Source: Arthrobacter pascens
Lineage (GTDB): Bacteria; Actinomycetota; Actinomycetes; Actinomycetales; Micrococcaceae
Length of the DNA stretch: 64,000 bases
Direction: 5' to 3'
Assembly: GCF_030816475.1 (NCBI RefSeq)
Contig: NZ_JAUSXF010000001.1
Span: forward strand, 2,418,001 to 2,482,000
Positions within the stretch are counted from its first letter, which is position 1. Each line of letters starts with the position of its first letter. Made by a program: the position numbers and the translations under genes. The notes under the pieces were generated by a model, which was not told the origin of the DNA, searched no databases, and saw nothing but the letters and a program-made list of their open reading frames with translations. This document shows, piece by piece, positions 54,806-63,970 of this stretch.

Positions 54806-56512
54806 TCAGTGCAGCGTGTTGAAACTCTGCGCGCCGGTGGCTTGATAGGTGAAGCGGCCTCCGACGGCGGTGGCAAGCACTTCTAGTGCCCCTATGTCCG
54901 GGGCATCCAGGGGAGAACCTGAAAGCACCGTGAAGTCGGCCAGTTTTCCCGGCGTCAGGGAGCCTTTGATATCCATAGTTCCGGTGGCGGCCGCTGCGCC
55001 GTTTGTATATATGTCGAGCGCCTGGCGCGCGGTCAGCCGTTCGTCCGGGTTGCCGAACACTGCCCCGGAATCGGTGCGGCGGTCCACAAAAGCCTGCATG
55101 CCGCGCAGGACATTCCCGTCCGCCACGGGTCGATCCGAGCTTCCGGCCAGGGTAACTCCCGCTTCGAGGAAGCTTGCGGCCCGGTATGCCCAGGGCAAGC
55201 GGTCGGGTCCGAGAGACGTTGTCATGCCGTCGCCTCCTTTACGGAAGAAGCTTGCCTGTGGGGTGACCGCGATGCCTGCTGTTGCCAACCGGGCCAACTG
55301 GTCCGGCCTGGTAATGGAGGCGTGTTCGATCCGGTTGGGCACGGTCCTGGGGCCGTAAGTAGCCTGGCAATCGGCGATGACGTCGATGGCCAGGTCGATC
55401 GCACGGTCCCCGATGGCGTGGGCAGCTATGGACCAGCCTGCGGCGTAGGCCGCCTCGATCCGCTCCCTCAACCGCGCGGGGTCAGCCTGGAAGTATCCGA
55501 TGTTCCCCGCGTTGTCCTTTTGTCCGTGGCTGCAGAACTCGTGGCTCACGGCCGCGGTCTCGCCGAGGAGCGAGCCGTCCAGGAAGACCTTGGTGGGTCC
55601 CAGGGACAGGTAGTCGTTCCCGAAGCCTGTGCTGATCCCCAGGTCCAGTCCCTTTGGAACGGCCCCGGGGCTGTCCAATCCGTGCCCGTCCAGTGCGTGC
55701 AGCACATCCAGGACCGGCATCACCTGCGCGCGGGCGTGCAGTCGTCCCCCGTTCGCGGCGCGCAGATAGGCGGCCAGTTCCGCCGGACTGTGCCCGATCC
55801 AGCCGCCTCCCACACCGGCCTCGGTGAAGCTGGTGATGCCTTCGGAGGCGTAACGGCGCGTGGCGCGATCAAGGGCGGCCTCGATGTCGGCGATTGAATA
55901 AGGCAGGATGAGTTGCTGGACCAGTTCTTGTGCCGTCTCCTGGACGAGTCCCGTGGGACGACCCGCGGCGTCGCGGACTATCACGCCGCCGTCGGGGTTC
56001 TGGAACGACGGCGATTCCGCACCTGCCAGCCGCAAAGCGGCTGAGTTGACCACTGTCATATGGCCGGAGTTGTGCCGCATGAACAGCGGCCGCTCGCCCG
56101 TGATCCGGTCCAGCACCGCAATGTCCGGGAACTCGCCGCCGTGCTGGGTCTGGCTGAAGCCCGTGGCCATCAGCCATTTGGTGTGCTGATCCGAGGTTTT
56201 CTCCTCGCCGGTGGCTCCAATCGTGGCCATGTCCGCTTCGAGCATGGCGTAGAGCTGGTCGAGGCCGCGGGCGCCGGAAACATCCACCTCGCCCAGGCCA
56301 AGCCCGAACCAGGTGGTGTGGCAGTGGGCGTCGATGAACCCGGGCGTCACTGTGGCACCGTCAAAGTCCAGGACCTCGGCCGCGTCCAGTCCGTCCAGCT
56401 CGTCATCGAGGCCGACGATGCGGCCCTGCCAAATTCCCAGCGACGTGGCGTGCGGGCGGCGGTCATCCATGGTGATGATGTCCGCGTTGCGCAGTAGCAG
56501 ATCGAGTTTCAT
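54806..56512 (-). CDS. YtcJ-type metal-dependent amidohydrolase
   Basis: A 568-residue amidohydrolase-superfamily enzyme of the YtcJ/NfdA kind. It begins LLLRNADIITMDD, has the metal motif TPGFIDAHCHTTWFG, the SGHMTVVNSAALRLAG segment and IAAHAIGDRAIDLAID, and ends with the LADFTVLSG small domain. Members cleave N-substituted formamides and other amide or ester bonds. It starts 13 bases after the aldehyde dehydrogenase stop, so it is the third gene of a ThDP enzyme - aldehyde dehydrogenase - amidohydrolase operon. Its substrate is unknown. Confidence 0.9.
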   Translation of the reverse strand: MKLDLLLRNADIITMDDRRPHATSLGIWQGRIVGLDDELDGLDAAEVLDFDGATVTPGFIDAHCHTTWFGLGLGEVDVSGARGLDQLYAMLEADMATIGATGEEKTSDQHTKWLMATGFSQTQHGGEFPDIAVLDRITGERPLFMRHNSGHMTVVNSAALRLAGAESPSFQNPDGGVIVRDAAGRPTGLVQETAQELVQQLILPYSIADIEAALDRATRRYASEGITSFTEAGVGGGWIGHSPAELAAYLRAANGGRLHARAQVMPVLDVLHALDGHGLDSPGAVPKGLDLGISTGFGNDYLSLGPTKVFLDGSLLGETAAVSHEFCSHGQKDNAGNIGYFQADPARLRERIEAAYAAGWSIAAHAIGDRAIDLAIDVIADCQATYGPRTVPNRIEHASITRPDQLARLATAGIAVTPQASFFRKGGDGMTTSLGPDRLPWAYRAASFLEAGVTLAGSSDRPVADGNVLRGMQAFVDRRTDSGAVFGNPDERLTARQALDIYTNGAAAATGTMDIKGSLTPGKLADFTVLSGSPLDAPDIGALEVLATAVGGRFTYQATGAQSFNTLH

Positions 56513-56525
56513 GGGGTTCCTGGCG

Positions 56526-57932
56526 TTAGCGGTGGGAGGTGGTGACGGACTTGATGCGGGTGTAGTCCTCGAGCCCGAAAACGGACAGGTCCTTGCCGGT
56601 CCCGGAGTGCTTGAAGCCGCCGTGCGGGGCCTCGGCCGGGATCACCTGGTGGCAGTTGATCCACACGGAGCCGAAGTCGAGCTCGTTGGAGACCCGGGTG
56701 ACCACCCCGTGGTTGTTGGACCAGACGCTGGAGGCCAGCGCGTACTTGGTGCCGTTGGCAAGGTCGATGGCTTCTTTCTCCGTGGCGAACGGCTGCACGG
56801 TGAGCACGGGACCGAAGATCTCGTCGCACACCACCTCGTCGCTCTGGAAGACGCCGTCGATCACCGTGGGCTGGAAGTGGTACCCGGTGCCGGTGCGCTT
56901 GCCGCCGGAGAGCACCGTGGCGTTCGCCGGCAGCCGGGACATAAAGCCCTCCACCCGCTCCAGCTGCGCGGCACTGTTCAGCGGGCCAAGATCCGCGTCG
57001 TCGCCGCCCACGGTGAGCGCGGCTGCCGCGGACCCGAGGGCAGCCGCGAACTCGGTGTGGATGGACTGCTCCACCAGTACGCGGGTGACGGCGGTGCAGT
57101 CCTGGCCGGCGTTGAAGAAGGCGCTCAGAGCGATTTCCTTGGCTGTCAGCTGAATGTCGACGTCGCCGAAGACAATCGCCGGCGCCTTGCCGCCGAGTTC
57201 CAGGTGGACGTCCTTGAGTGTTTTGGCTGCCGCGGACATGACCTGCGCGCCGGCACGGGTGGAGCCGGTGATGGAGACCATTTCCGGGATCTCGTGATCG
57301 ACCATCGCCGCACCGGCGTCACGGCCGCCGCAGACGATGTTCACGACGCCGGCCGGGAACACCTCCTGGGCCAGCTCGCCCAGGATCAGGGTGGACCACG
57401 GCGTGGTGTCGGCGGGCTTGAGGACCAGGGTGTTGCCGGCGGCCAGGGCCGGGCCGATCTTCCAGATGGCCATCATAAATGGGTAGTTCCACGGGGTGAT
57501 CTGCGCGACCACGCCCAGCGGCTCGCGCCGGATGGTGGAGGTGAAGCCCTGGACGTACTCCGTGGAGGCCGTCCCTGACACTACCCGGCAGCCGCCGGCG
57601 AAGAACCGGAGCTGGTCCGCGCCGCGCAGGATCTCCAGTTCACGGGTCGCGGCCCGGGGCTTGCCCGTGCACGCGACTTCGGCCTCGAGCAGGCGGTCCG
57701 CGTTGGTTTCGATGAGGTCCGCGAGCTGCAGCAGCAGCGCCTGGCGTTCGCCCGGCGTCGTGCGCTTGTAGCTTTTGAATGCCTGCTGCGCTGCCTGGAA
57801 GGCGAGGTCGACGGCGGCTGCGTCGCTGTCCGGGGCTGTGCCGATCTGGCGTCCCGTGCTGGGGTCGACGAAGGGCAGGCTTGCCAGGGCGTCAACGGCC
57901 TGGCCGTTGATGATGTTCTTGAGCGTAATCAC
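56526..57932 (-). CDS. NAD(P)-dependent aldehyde dehydrogenase (aminobutyraldehyde/betaine aldehyde type)
   Basis: A 468-residue aldehyde dehydrogenase with GTG start at 57932. It shows AQITPWNYPFMMAIWKIGPAL, the catalytic Glu in VHLELGGKAPAIVF, the nucleophile Cys279 in NAGQDCTAVTRVL, and EIFGPVLTVQPF. The sequence style matches gamma-aminobutyraldehyde and related omega-amino aldehyde dehydrogenases. It follows the ThDP decarboxylase by 80 bases and should oxidise the aldehyde that enzyme produces to the acid, closing an Ehrlich-like route from an amino acid. Confidence 0.92.
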   Translation of the reverse strand: MITLKNIINGQAVDALASLPFVDPSTGRQIGTAPDSDAAAVDLAFQAAQQAFKSYKRTTPGERQALLLQLADLIETNADRLLEAEVACTGKPRAATRELEILRGADQLRFFAGGCRVVSGTASTEYVQGFTSTIRREPLGVVAQITPWNYPFMMAIWKIGPALAAGNTLVLKPADTTPWSTLILGELAQEVFPAGVVNIVCGGRDAGAAMVDHEIPEMVSITGSTRAGAQVMSAAAKTLKDVHLELGGKAPAIVFGDVDIQLTAKEIALSAFFNAGQDCTAVTRVLVEQSIHTEFAAALGSAAAALTVGGDDADLGPLNSAAQLERVEGFMSRLPANATVLSGGKRTGTGYHFQPTVIDGVFQSDEVVCDEIFGPVLTVQPFATEKEAIDLANGTKYALASSVWSNNHGVVTRVSNELDFGSVWINCHQVIPAEAPHGGFKHSGTGKDLSVFGLEDYTRIKSVTTSHR

Positions 57933-58012
57933 GTTGGGGCTCCGGTCAGTCGGTGGAGGTCGGTCGTCGGAAGTTTTGGAGGGGAACGGGCGCTTTCGCG
58001 GGGGTGTGGTGT

Positions 58013-59665
58013 TTAGGGCAGGCTGATTCTCTGGTCTGTGATGACGTGGATCAGCGCGGACCTGCGCTGCCCCATCACAGCCTTGAGGGCACGTTCGACG
58101 GCGCCGGCGGCCTCGGCGTCCGACGTCACGGTTTCGGCGTGGCCGCCGAAGGCGCGCACGAGTGCGGCGAAATCGGGATTGGACAGCTGGGTTCCGGAGA
58201 CGCGGCCCGGGAAGTGGCTCTCCTGATGGTCGCGGATTGTGGCGTATTGGCCGTTGTCCATGACGATGCCGAGGATCGGGACGCCGTATTGGGCTGCTGT
58301 TGCGAGTTCCTGGCCGTTCATGAGGAACTCGCCGTCGCCGCAGACCGCGACGATGAGGCGCTCGGGGTTTTCCAGGCCTGCCGCGACGGCGGATGGGATC
58401 GAGTACCCCATTGAGCCGTTTCGTGTGGCGAGCTGGGACGGGAAGACGTTCGTGGGAAAGAAGCGTTGCGCCCAAATGGTGTGATTGCCCGCGCCCAGCG
58501 TGCACATGGCGTCATCCGGCAACCGCTGGATGAGCTCGTTGATAACCACGCTCATGTGTGCGGTGCCTTCGGCCGCGGCGGGCAGGTCGGCGTAGTCACC
58601 GATGGCCGACAGGGCCAAGTGGGCCTGGTGGCCCCTGGCGCGCCAGTTGTCCCACTCCGCCGCCCGGCCGAGGTCAAGGTCCTCGACGGCCTCGGCGAAC
58701 GCGACCGGTGAGGCGAGCATGTGGGCCGTGACTGCTCCGGAGCGTCCACGGAGCGTCGTGTCGATACTCACGATGTAGTTAACGGCGTCCGGCCGCTGGC
58801 GGAGGGTGAATCCGTCGGTGGGGACATCTGTCGGGAGGGCGCCAATGGCGAGCAGCACGTCGGCCTCGTCGAACATTTCGGCGGCAGTAGCACCGCGGCC
58901 GTAGCCGAGGGTTCCGATGTTGACCGGTGATGTGAAGGGAATCCTGTCGGACGCGTGCCAATCCTGTGCGACAGGGATGCCGTTGCGCTCGGCGAAGCGC
59001 GTGATCGCAGCGGACGATTCCCGGGTCCATCGTTGCCCGCCCACGTAGATGAGAGGATTCTCGGCCGCGCTGAGGGCAGTGCGGAGCTGATCGAGTTCGC
59101 GCGGTGAAACTGCGCCTTCGGTGACCGGGATCGGCGTGGCGATCTCGCCGTCAAAATCCTTGGCGATGACGTCTTCGGGAAGCCCAACTATCACGGGCCC
59201 GGGCCGGCCGGACTTTGCAGCGAAGAACGCTTCGGCGACTATTTCGGAAGCCCGGCCGGGCTCATCCAGCACGAAGACGCGCTTGGTCTGTGTCCCGAAC
59301 CAGGCATTCGGATCGAACTCCTGGAAGGATTCGCGCATGCGGTCAGCAATTGGAACCAGCCCAACGAAGAGGACCAAGGGGGTGCCGTCCTGCCATGCGC
59401 TGTGGATGGCAACGGACGCGTTCGCTGCCCCTGGACCGCGCGTGACCATGGCAACGCCGGGCTCCCCGGTCAACTTGCCATGGGCCTCCGCCATGTACGC
59501 CGCGCCGCCCTCATGGCGGGCGACGACGGTCTCGATGGACGTGCCGTGCAGCCCGTCGAGGACCGCGAGGTAGCTTTCGCCCGGGACCGCGAAGACGCGC
59601 TTAACGCCGTGGACGGCAAGCGAATCGACGATGGCCTGGCCTGCATGACGCAGTTTGTGGTTCAA
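58013..59665 (-). CDS. ThDP-dependent 2-oxo acid decarboxylase-like enzyme
   Basis: A 550-residue ThDP enzyme starting with TTG behind AGGAG (seven-base spacing). The PYR domain carries Glu in VARHEGGAAYMAEAHG. The PP domain has CGDGEFLMNGQELATA and ends with the cofactor motif in GIVMDNGQYAT. The sequence resembles the acetolactate-synthase-like decarboxylases such as 5-guanidino-2-oxopentanoate decarboxylase (AruI). With an aminotransferase, an aldehyde dehydrogenase and a permease nearby, it probably decarboxylates a 2-oxo acid made by transamination. An arginine-derived or another basic/aromatic 2-oxo acid is possible. A LysR-type box lies upstream. Confidence 0.88.
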   Translation of the reverse strand: MNHKLRHAGQAIVDSLAVHGVKRVFAVPGESYLAVLDGLHGTSIETVVARHEGGAAYMAEAHGKLTGEPGVAMVTRGPGAANASVAIHSAWQDGTPLVLFVGLVPIADRMRESFQEFDPNAWFGTQTKRVFVLDEPGRASEIVAEAFFAAKSGRPGPVIVGLPEDVIAKDFDGEIATPIPVTEGAVSPRELDQLRTALSAAENPLIYVGGQRWTRESSAAITRFAERNGIPVAQDWHASDRIPFTSPVNIGTLGYGRGATAAEMFDEADVLLAIGALPTDVPTDGFTLRQRPDAVNYIVSIDTTLRGRSGAVTAHMLASPVAFAEAVEDLDLGRAAEWDNWRARGHQAHLALSAIGDYADLPAAAEGTAHMSVVINELIQRLPDDAMCTLGAGNHTIWAQRFFPTNVFPSQLATRNGSMGYSIPSAVAAGLENPERLIVAVCGDGEFLMNGQELATAAQYGVPILGIVMDNGQYATIRDHQESHFPGRVSGTQLSNPDFAALVRAFGGHAETVTSDAEAAGAVERALKAVMGQRRSALIHVITDQRISLP

Positions 59666-59753
59666 AGAGGGTCTCCTGATCCGAACATTGTGGGGTCGGT
59701 ATCAGTATTAGGAACGCCACTCCATGCTGTCCAATACATAGTTGGCACCAAGT

Positions 59754-59772
59754 CAATGCCAAACGGGCATTG
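59754..59772. promoter_or_regulatory. LysR-type operator upstream of the ThDP operon
   Basis: CAATGCC-AAACG-GGCATTG is a perfect 7-bp inverted repeat with five-base spacer, containing the LysR consensus T-N11-A. It lies about 90 bases upstream of the ThDP start and overlaps nothing coding. A second copy of the same core (ATGCC-N5-GGCAT) is at 60780. Confidence 0.7.
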
Positions 59773-59784
59773 AGTTGCTGAGCG

Positions 59785-60693
59785 TCATTCGTCGAGGGTG
59801 ATGCCCTCGGCCCTGAGAAAGCCGCGGATTCTGTGTGCCATCCGCTGGATGACCTCTTCGGCGTAGTGGCCGGGGATCCAGGCCACGTGCAGCGGTAGCG
59901 CCAAGGGCTCCAATTTGCCGTCCGATCTGGCGTCGTGAAGCACTACGATCGGATGCGCACCGTACAGGGAGCCCTCGGTCACGAAGCCAACCCCCCGGCC
60001 GGCAGCAGCCAGTGCAACCACGGTTTGCCCGTCGTCGCACTCGGTCACCTCTGGGAACGTCATATCGGCCTTGCTGAGCGCGTCGTCCAGGATGTAACGG
60101 CTAACGCTGTGGTGCGACGCCAGAATTGCAGTCGACCCCGCGAATCCCGTAATCGGCAGCTCCGTCACGCCTGCGCGTGCCCACCGGTGGTCCGCTGATA
60201 CGAACGCCCTGACGGCCACCCTCCCCAGTGGAACGTGCCGTAATGCCCCGTCGCGGGCTGCCGGAGAGATTGCGAAGTCGCTGCCACGCCGTAATGAGTC
60301 AGTCATGTCGAAGTGGCTGACCTCGCGCGGAATGATCTTCGGGTCATCCGGCCCCGTCGTGGCGATGAACGGCGCGAGGATGCGACGCAGCGTCGTGCTG
60401 GTCGTCGCGGCTACGAGTTCCTCCACACGCCCTGTCCGGAGAGCCGTGGCCGCTTCCTCGAATCCGCGCGTCTCGCCCATGAGCCGGCGCGCTACCGGTA
60501 CGAGTGCCCGCCCCGCTGAAGTGAGGGCAAGGCGGTTGCCCTGGGCCTCGAAGAGTTCAAGGCGCAGCTCGCGCTCCAGCGTCTTGATCTGTCGGCTCAG
60601 GGCCGGCTGGGCGACATGCAGCGTTTCGGCAGCGGCAGTCACGGTTCCGGCATCGACCACTGCCAGAAAGTACTGAAGACGTTGAAAGTTCAT
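59785..60693 (-). CDS. LysR-family transcriptional regulator
   Basis: A 302-residue LysR protein with an N-terminal HTH (MNFQRLQYFLAVVDAGTVTA, then LHVAQPALSRQIKTLERELR) and a type 2 periplasmic-binding-like effector domain from about residue 90. It is divergent from the aminotransferase gene and lies just upstream of the ThDP operon. Matching inverted repeats occur in both control regions, so it likely activates both transcription units when the amino acid or its 2-oxo acid is present. Confidence 0.92.
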   Translation of the reverse strand: MNFQRLQYFLAVVDAGTVTAAAETLHVAQPALSRQIKTLERELRLELFEAQGNRLALTSAGRALVPVARRLMGETRGFEEAATALRTGRVEELVAATTSTTLRRILAPFIATTGPDDPKIIPREVSHFDMTDSLRRGSDFAISPAARDGALRHVPLGRVAVRAFVSADHRWARAGVTELPITGFAGSTAILASHHSVSRYILDDALSKADMTFPEVTECDDGQTVVALAAAGRGVGFVTEGSLYGAHPIVVLHDARSDGKLEPLALPLHVAWIPGHYAEEVIQRMAHRIRGFLRAEGITLDE

Positions 60694-60794
60694 GCCTCAA
60701 TGATGTGGCATCAGCCTCTCCGCGCCATGGCCGCAATTCCGTTAGAACAAGGGAAGACAGGAAAGAATGAGCGGGAACCATGCCTAAACGGCAT
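60692..60794. promoter_or_regulatory. LysR-type operators in the LysR/aminotransferase divergent region
   Basis: Two ATGCC/GGCAT pairs are present: ATGCC-N10-GGCAT at 60692-60711, overlapping the LysR start codon, and ATGCC-TAAAC-GGCAT at 60780-60794, about 110 bases before the aminotransferase ATG. The second has the same geometry as the box at 59754. Together they fit a LysR recognition and autoregulation arrangement. Confidence 0.6.
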
Positions 60795-60900
60795 AGACGT
60801 TAGTGATTCTCGGTCTTAGACAGCATCCCTGGAAGGTCCGATAGTTGAGGGAACATCCGCACAATACCCGTCGTTCCCACATGCGAAAGGAACAGCTTCC

Positions 60901-62133
60901 ATGGCGCAATCGCCACCCGCCCAGACTGCCTTCGACATCGCACTCTCAGACCGGGCCGAAGCCGGTCTGCCCTCCGCGGTCCGGAAGGTCTTTCGAGCGT
61001 CACAGCGCCCTGGCATGATCTCGTTTGCCAACGGAGCTCCGTTCCTCGGAGCGCTGCCGTTCGGCAAACTGGCCGAGGACGCGCAGCACATCCTCGCAGA
61101 CCAAGGCTTGGTCGCCCTTCAATACGGGTCAAGCGATGGAATTCCGCAACTGCGCCGACACATCGTTGACATCATGGCGCTCGAGGGGATCACAGCCCAT
61201 CCCAATCAGGTCATCGTGACGGCGGGATCACAGCAGGCCCTCAACATGGCCGCTCATGCAACGATCAACCCAGGCGACGTCGTTTTCGCCGAGGGTCCAT
61301 CCTACGCCGGCGGCATGGCAGTCTTCACGAGCCACGAAGCCGATATCGTCCACGTTCCCAGCGACGCCGAAGGGTTGATCCCGGCAGAACTCGAAAGGCT
61401 CATCGCCGAAACCCGGGCTGCTGGCAAGACGCCTAAGGTGCTCTACACCATCCCCAACTTCCAGAACCCCGGAGGCGTGAATCTCTCCAGCCAGCGTCGA
61501 CTGGACGTAGGGCGCATCTGCCGGGACAACGGAATGCTGCTCTTCGAAGACAACCCCTACGGCCTTCTTGGCTTCGACGGACAGATAATGCCGGCAATTC
61601 AACCCGATTTCCCCGACATCACGTTCTACTTCGGATCATTTTCAAAGATGTTTGCTCCCGGGTTACGCCTGGGATGGGTCATCGCTCCCGGTTCTATCCA
61701 CGAGCACCTGATCAACATCGGGGAAACAGCGGCCTTGAACCCTGCCGTCTTCAACCAGTTGCTCATGTCGGCCTATCTCGACGATCCCGCATGGAAGGAA
61801 ACCCTGGACGTCTACCGCGGAATCTACAAAGCGAAGTTCCAAGCCCTCGTCGAAACCCTCGAAAGAGTCATGCCGGCAGGGACCACCTGGAATCAGCCGA
61901 CCGGGGGTTTCTATCTCTGGGTGAAGGTCCCCGACGGCATTGATACCGAGGAACTTGTCTACGAGGCGATCGAACGCGGCATCGTTTACGTCCCCGGGAC
62001 GGCCTTTTACACGAACGGCGCGGGCCACTCGGAACTGCGCTTGAGCTTTTGCCTTCCGTCCATCGATGAAATCCGGAAGGGCGCGGCGATCCTCGGCGAG
62101 CTCTTCACAGAGGCACTGGCCTCATCCAAATAA
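60901..62133 (+). CDS. PLP-dependent aminotransferase, class I fold (2-aminoadipate/arginine:pyruvate-type)
   Basis: A 410-residue fold-type I aminotransferase of the LysN/AruH/PLP-regulator-like branch. It has VTAGSQQALNMAAH, the substrate loop YTIPNFQNPGGVNLS, and the PLP Lys249 in FGSFSKMFAPGLRLGW, with the C-terminal ELRLSFCLPS carrying the carboxylate-binding Arg. It converts an amino acid to its 2-oxo acid. The ATG follows GAAAGGAAC. Divergence from LysR and shared boxes with the ThDP/ALDH operon imply that the three enzymes form one route: transamination, decarboxylation, oxidation. Confidence 0.9.
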   Translation: MAQSPPAQTAFDIALSDRAEAGLPSAVRKVFRASQRPGMISFANGAPFLGALPFGKLAEDAQHILADQGLVALQYGSSDGIPQLRRHIVDIMALEGITAHPNQVIVTAGSQQALNMAAHATINPGDVVFAEGPSYAGGMAVFTSHEADIVHVPSDAEGLIPAELERLIAETRAAGKTPKVLYTIPNFQNPGGVNLSSQRRLDVGRICRDNGMLLFEDNPYGLLGFDGQIMPAIQPDFPDITFYFGSFSKMFAPGLRLGWVIAPGSIHEHLINIGETAALNPAVFNQLLMSAYLDDPAWKETLDVYRGIYKAKFQALVETLERVMPAGTTWNQPTGGFYLWVKVPDGIDTEELVYEAIERGIVYVPGTAFYTNGAGHSELRLSFCLPSIDEIRKGAAILGELFTEALASSK

Positions 62134-62135
62134 CT

Positions 62136-62440
62136 CATGCCAGGCATAATCAATCCGGTGATCCCGGAGGTAGTCGGGCCAGATGGCCCATGAGGTCATA
62201 GGTAACGATGCCACCGTCACCATGGTGGCGGAAACGGGCCAGTTCAGCTGAACGCCGTCGAACTGATCATTGTCGACAGCTTCACGAGAGCACCTTCTAC
62301 CTGGAAGTCGCGTGCCGCACCCTCACGGCCACTGCATCCGGGGCATCACCGCGAAGATCGGAATGCTGCGCTTCACCATAGAGCAGCCGATCGGCATCGT
62401 CACAGCCCCCAACTACGCATATCCCCTACGCCTCCGACAC
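62136..62440 (+). pseudogene. aspA: Aspartate ammonia-lyase, C-terminal remnant
   Basis: Three bases after the aminotransferase stop the sequence reads MPGIINPVIPEVV, the class II lyase signature (MPGKVNPVIPE). In shifting frames it continues with [35 protein letters not shown] and [14 protein letters not shown], the C-terminal part of aspartase. Stops and frameshifts are frequent and the first ~320 residues are absent. The gene once deaminated aspartate to fumarate. Its presence before the permease hints that the permease carries aspartate, asparagine or a similar amino acid. Confidence 0.8.
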
Positions 62441-62455
62441 CCCAAAAGGATTCCC

Positions 62456-63970
62456 ATGACCAACGCACCCCTCACGGACCACACGGTCCCGCCGCAGGCG
62501 CACGCCACTGATAAGCTCCTTCACGCGGAGGACAAGGGCTACCACAAGAGCCTGAAGCCCCGTCAAATCCAGATGATCGCTATCGGCGGCGCCATCGGAA
62601 CCGGACTGTTCCTGGGTGCCGGCGGCCGCCTCAACGCCGCCGGCCCCTCGCTTGCCATCGCGTACGCCGTATGCGGCTTTTTTGCCTTCCTGATCCTGCG
62701 CGCGCTCGGCGAACTCGTGCTGCACCGCCCGTCGTCAGGCTCCTTCGTCTCCTACGCCCGCGAGTTCTTTGGCGAGAAGGCAGCGTTCGTTTCCGGCTGG
62801 TTCTACTGGGTCACCTGGGCCACCACCACCATCGTGGACATCACCGCAGTAGCCCTCTACATGAACTTCTTCGGCAAATACGTCCCGTGGATCGGCGCCG
62901 TGCCTCAGTGGGCCTGGGCACTGATCGCCCTCGTGGTGGTCGTGGCCCTGAACATGGTCTCGGTCAAGGTGTTCGGCGAGATGGAGTTCTGGTTTGCGCT
63001 AATCAAAGTGGTCGCACTGGTGTCATTCCTTGTGGTCGGCGTCTTCTTTGTCGTCTTCGGCACGCCGGTATCCGGCCAGCAGGTCGGTTTCAGCCTCATC
63101 ACGGACAACGGCGGCATCTTCCCCAACGGCCTGCTGCCCCTGGTCTTGCTGATGGCGGGCGTGCTGTTCGCGTACGGAGCAATCGAACTTGTGGGCACTG
63201 CTGCGGGAGAGACCGAGAACCCGGAGAAGATCATGCCCAAGGCCATCAACTCCGTGGTCTTCCGCATCGCCGTGTTCTACGTCGGCTCCGTCATCCTGCT
63301 GGCCCTGCTGCTGCCCTACACCTCCTACGTCAAGGGCGTCAGTCCTTTCGTGACGTTCTTCGGCTCCATCGGAGTCCAAGGGATGGATGTGGTCATGAAC
63401 CTCGTGGTACTCACCGCTGCCCTGTCTTCCCTGAACGCAGGCCTGTACGCCACCGGCCGCATCCTGCGCTCCATGTCCGTCGCCGGCTCCGCGCCGAAGT
63501 TCGCCCAACGCATGAACAAGGCAGGCGTCCCCTACGGCGGCATACTCCTGACGGCTGGCGTCTCGCTGCTCGGCGTCCCACTGAACTACTTGGTCCCGGC
63601 CGACGCCTTCGAGATTGTCCTCAGCGTCGCTGCCACGGGCACCATCGTCACCTGGGCCACGATCGTCCTGTGCCAGATGCAGCTCAAACGATGGGCGGAC
63701 AAGGGCTGGCTGGAACGTCCCTCCTTCCGGATGTTCGGCGCCCCGTATACCGGCTACCTCTCGCTGCTGTTCCTTGCTGGCGTGCTGGTGATGGTGTTCA
63801 TCGACTCCCCACTCACCATGCTGGTCACTGCCATCGCCTGCGCCCTCTTAGTGGTCGGCTGGTACCTGAGCCGTAAGCGGATCCACGAAATCGCTGCAAC
63901 CCGTGATGGCTTCACCGGCAGCGCGCCGGTCATCGCAAATCGCCCGCTGAACGGTCAGAAAATCAGCTAG
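62456..63970 (+). CDS. Amino acid permease of the APC superfamily (AAT family)
   Basis: A 504-residue permease with twelve membrane helices. The start [11 protein letters not shown] follows AAAAGGA. The family signature is at the first helix ([20 protein letters not shown]), followed by [23 protein letters not shown] as in L-asparagine, D-serine/D-alanine/glycine and GABA permeases. It imports an amino acid with protons. The adjacent aminotransferase cluster and the dead aspartase suggest two possible substrates, either the amino acid of that cluster or asparagine/aspartate. Confidence 0.92.
   Translation: MTNAPLTDHTVPPQAHATDKLLHAEDKGYHKSLKPRQIQMIAIGGAIGTGLFLGAGGRLNAAGPSLAIAYAVCGFFAFLILRALGELVLHRPSSGSFVSYAREFFGEKAAFVSGWFYWVTWATTTIVDITAVALYMNFFGKYVPWIGAVPQWAWALIALVVVVALNMVSVKVFGEMEFWFALIKVVALVSFLVVGVFFVVFGTPVSGQQVGFSLITDNGGIFPNGLLPLVLLMAGVLFAYGAIELVGTAAGETENPEKIMPKAINSVVFRIAVFYVGSVILLALLLPYTSYVKGVSPFVTFFGSIGVQGMDVVMNLVVLTAALSSLNAGLYATGRILRSMSVAGSAPKFAQRMNKAGVPYGGILLTAGVSLLGVPLNYLVPADAFEIVLSVAATGTIVTWATIVLCQMQLKRWADKGWLERPSFRMFGAPYTGYLSLLFLAGVLVMVFIDSPLTMLVTAIACALLVVGWYLSRKRIHEIAATRDGFTGSAPVIANRPLNGQKIS

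Noticed and set aside
62136..62150. ATGCC-A-GGCAT, resembling the LysR box upstream of the permease
   Set aside because: The spacer is one base instead of five, and the bases encode the MPG of the aspartase signature, so coding origin explains it.
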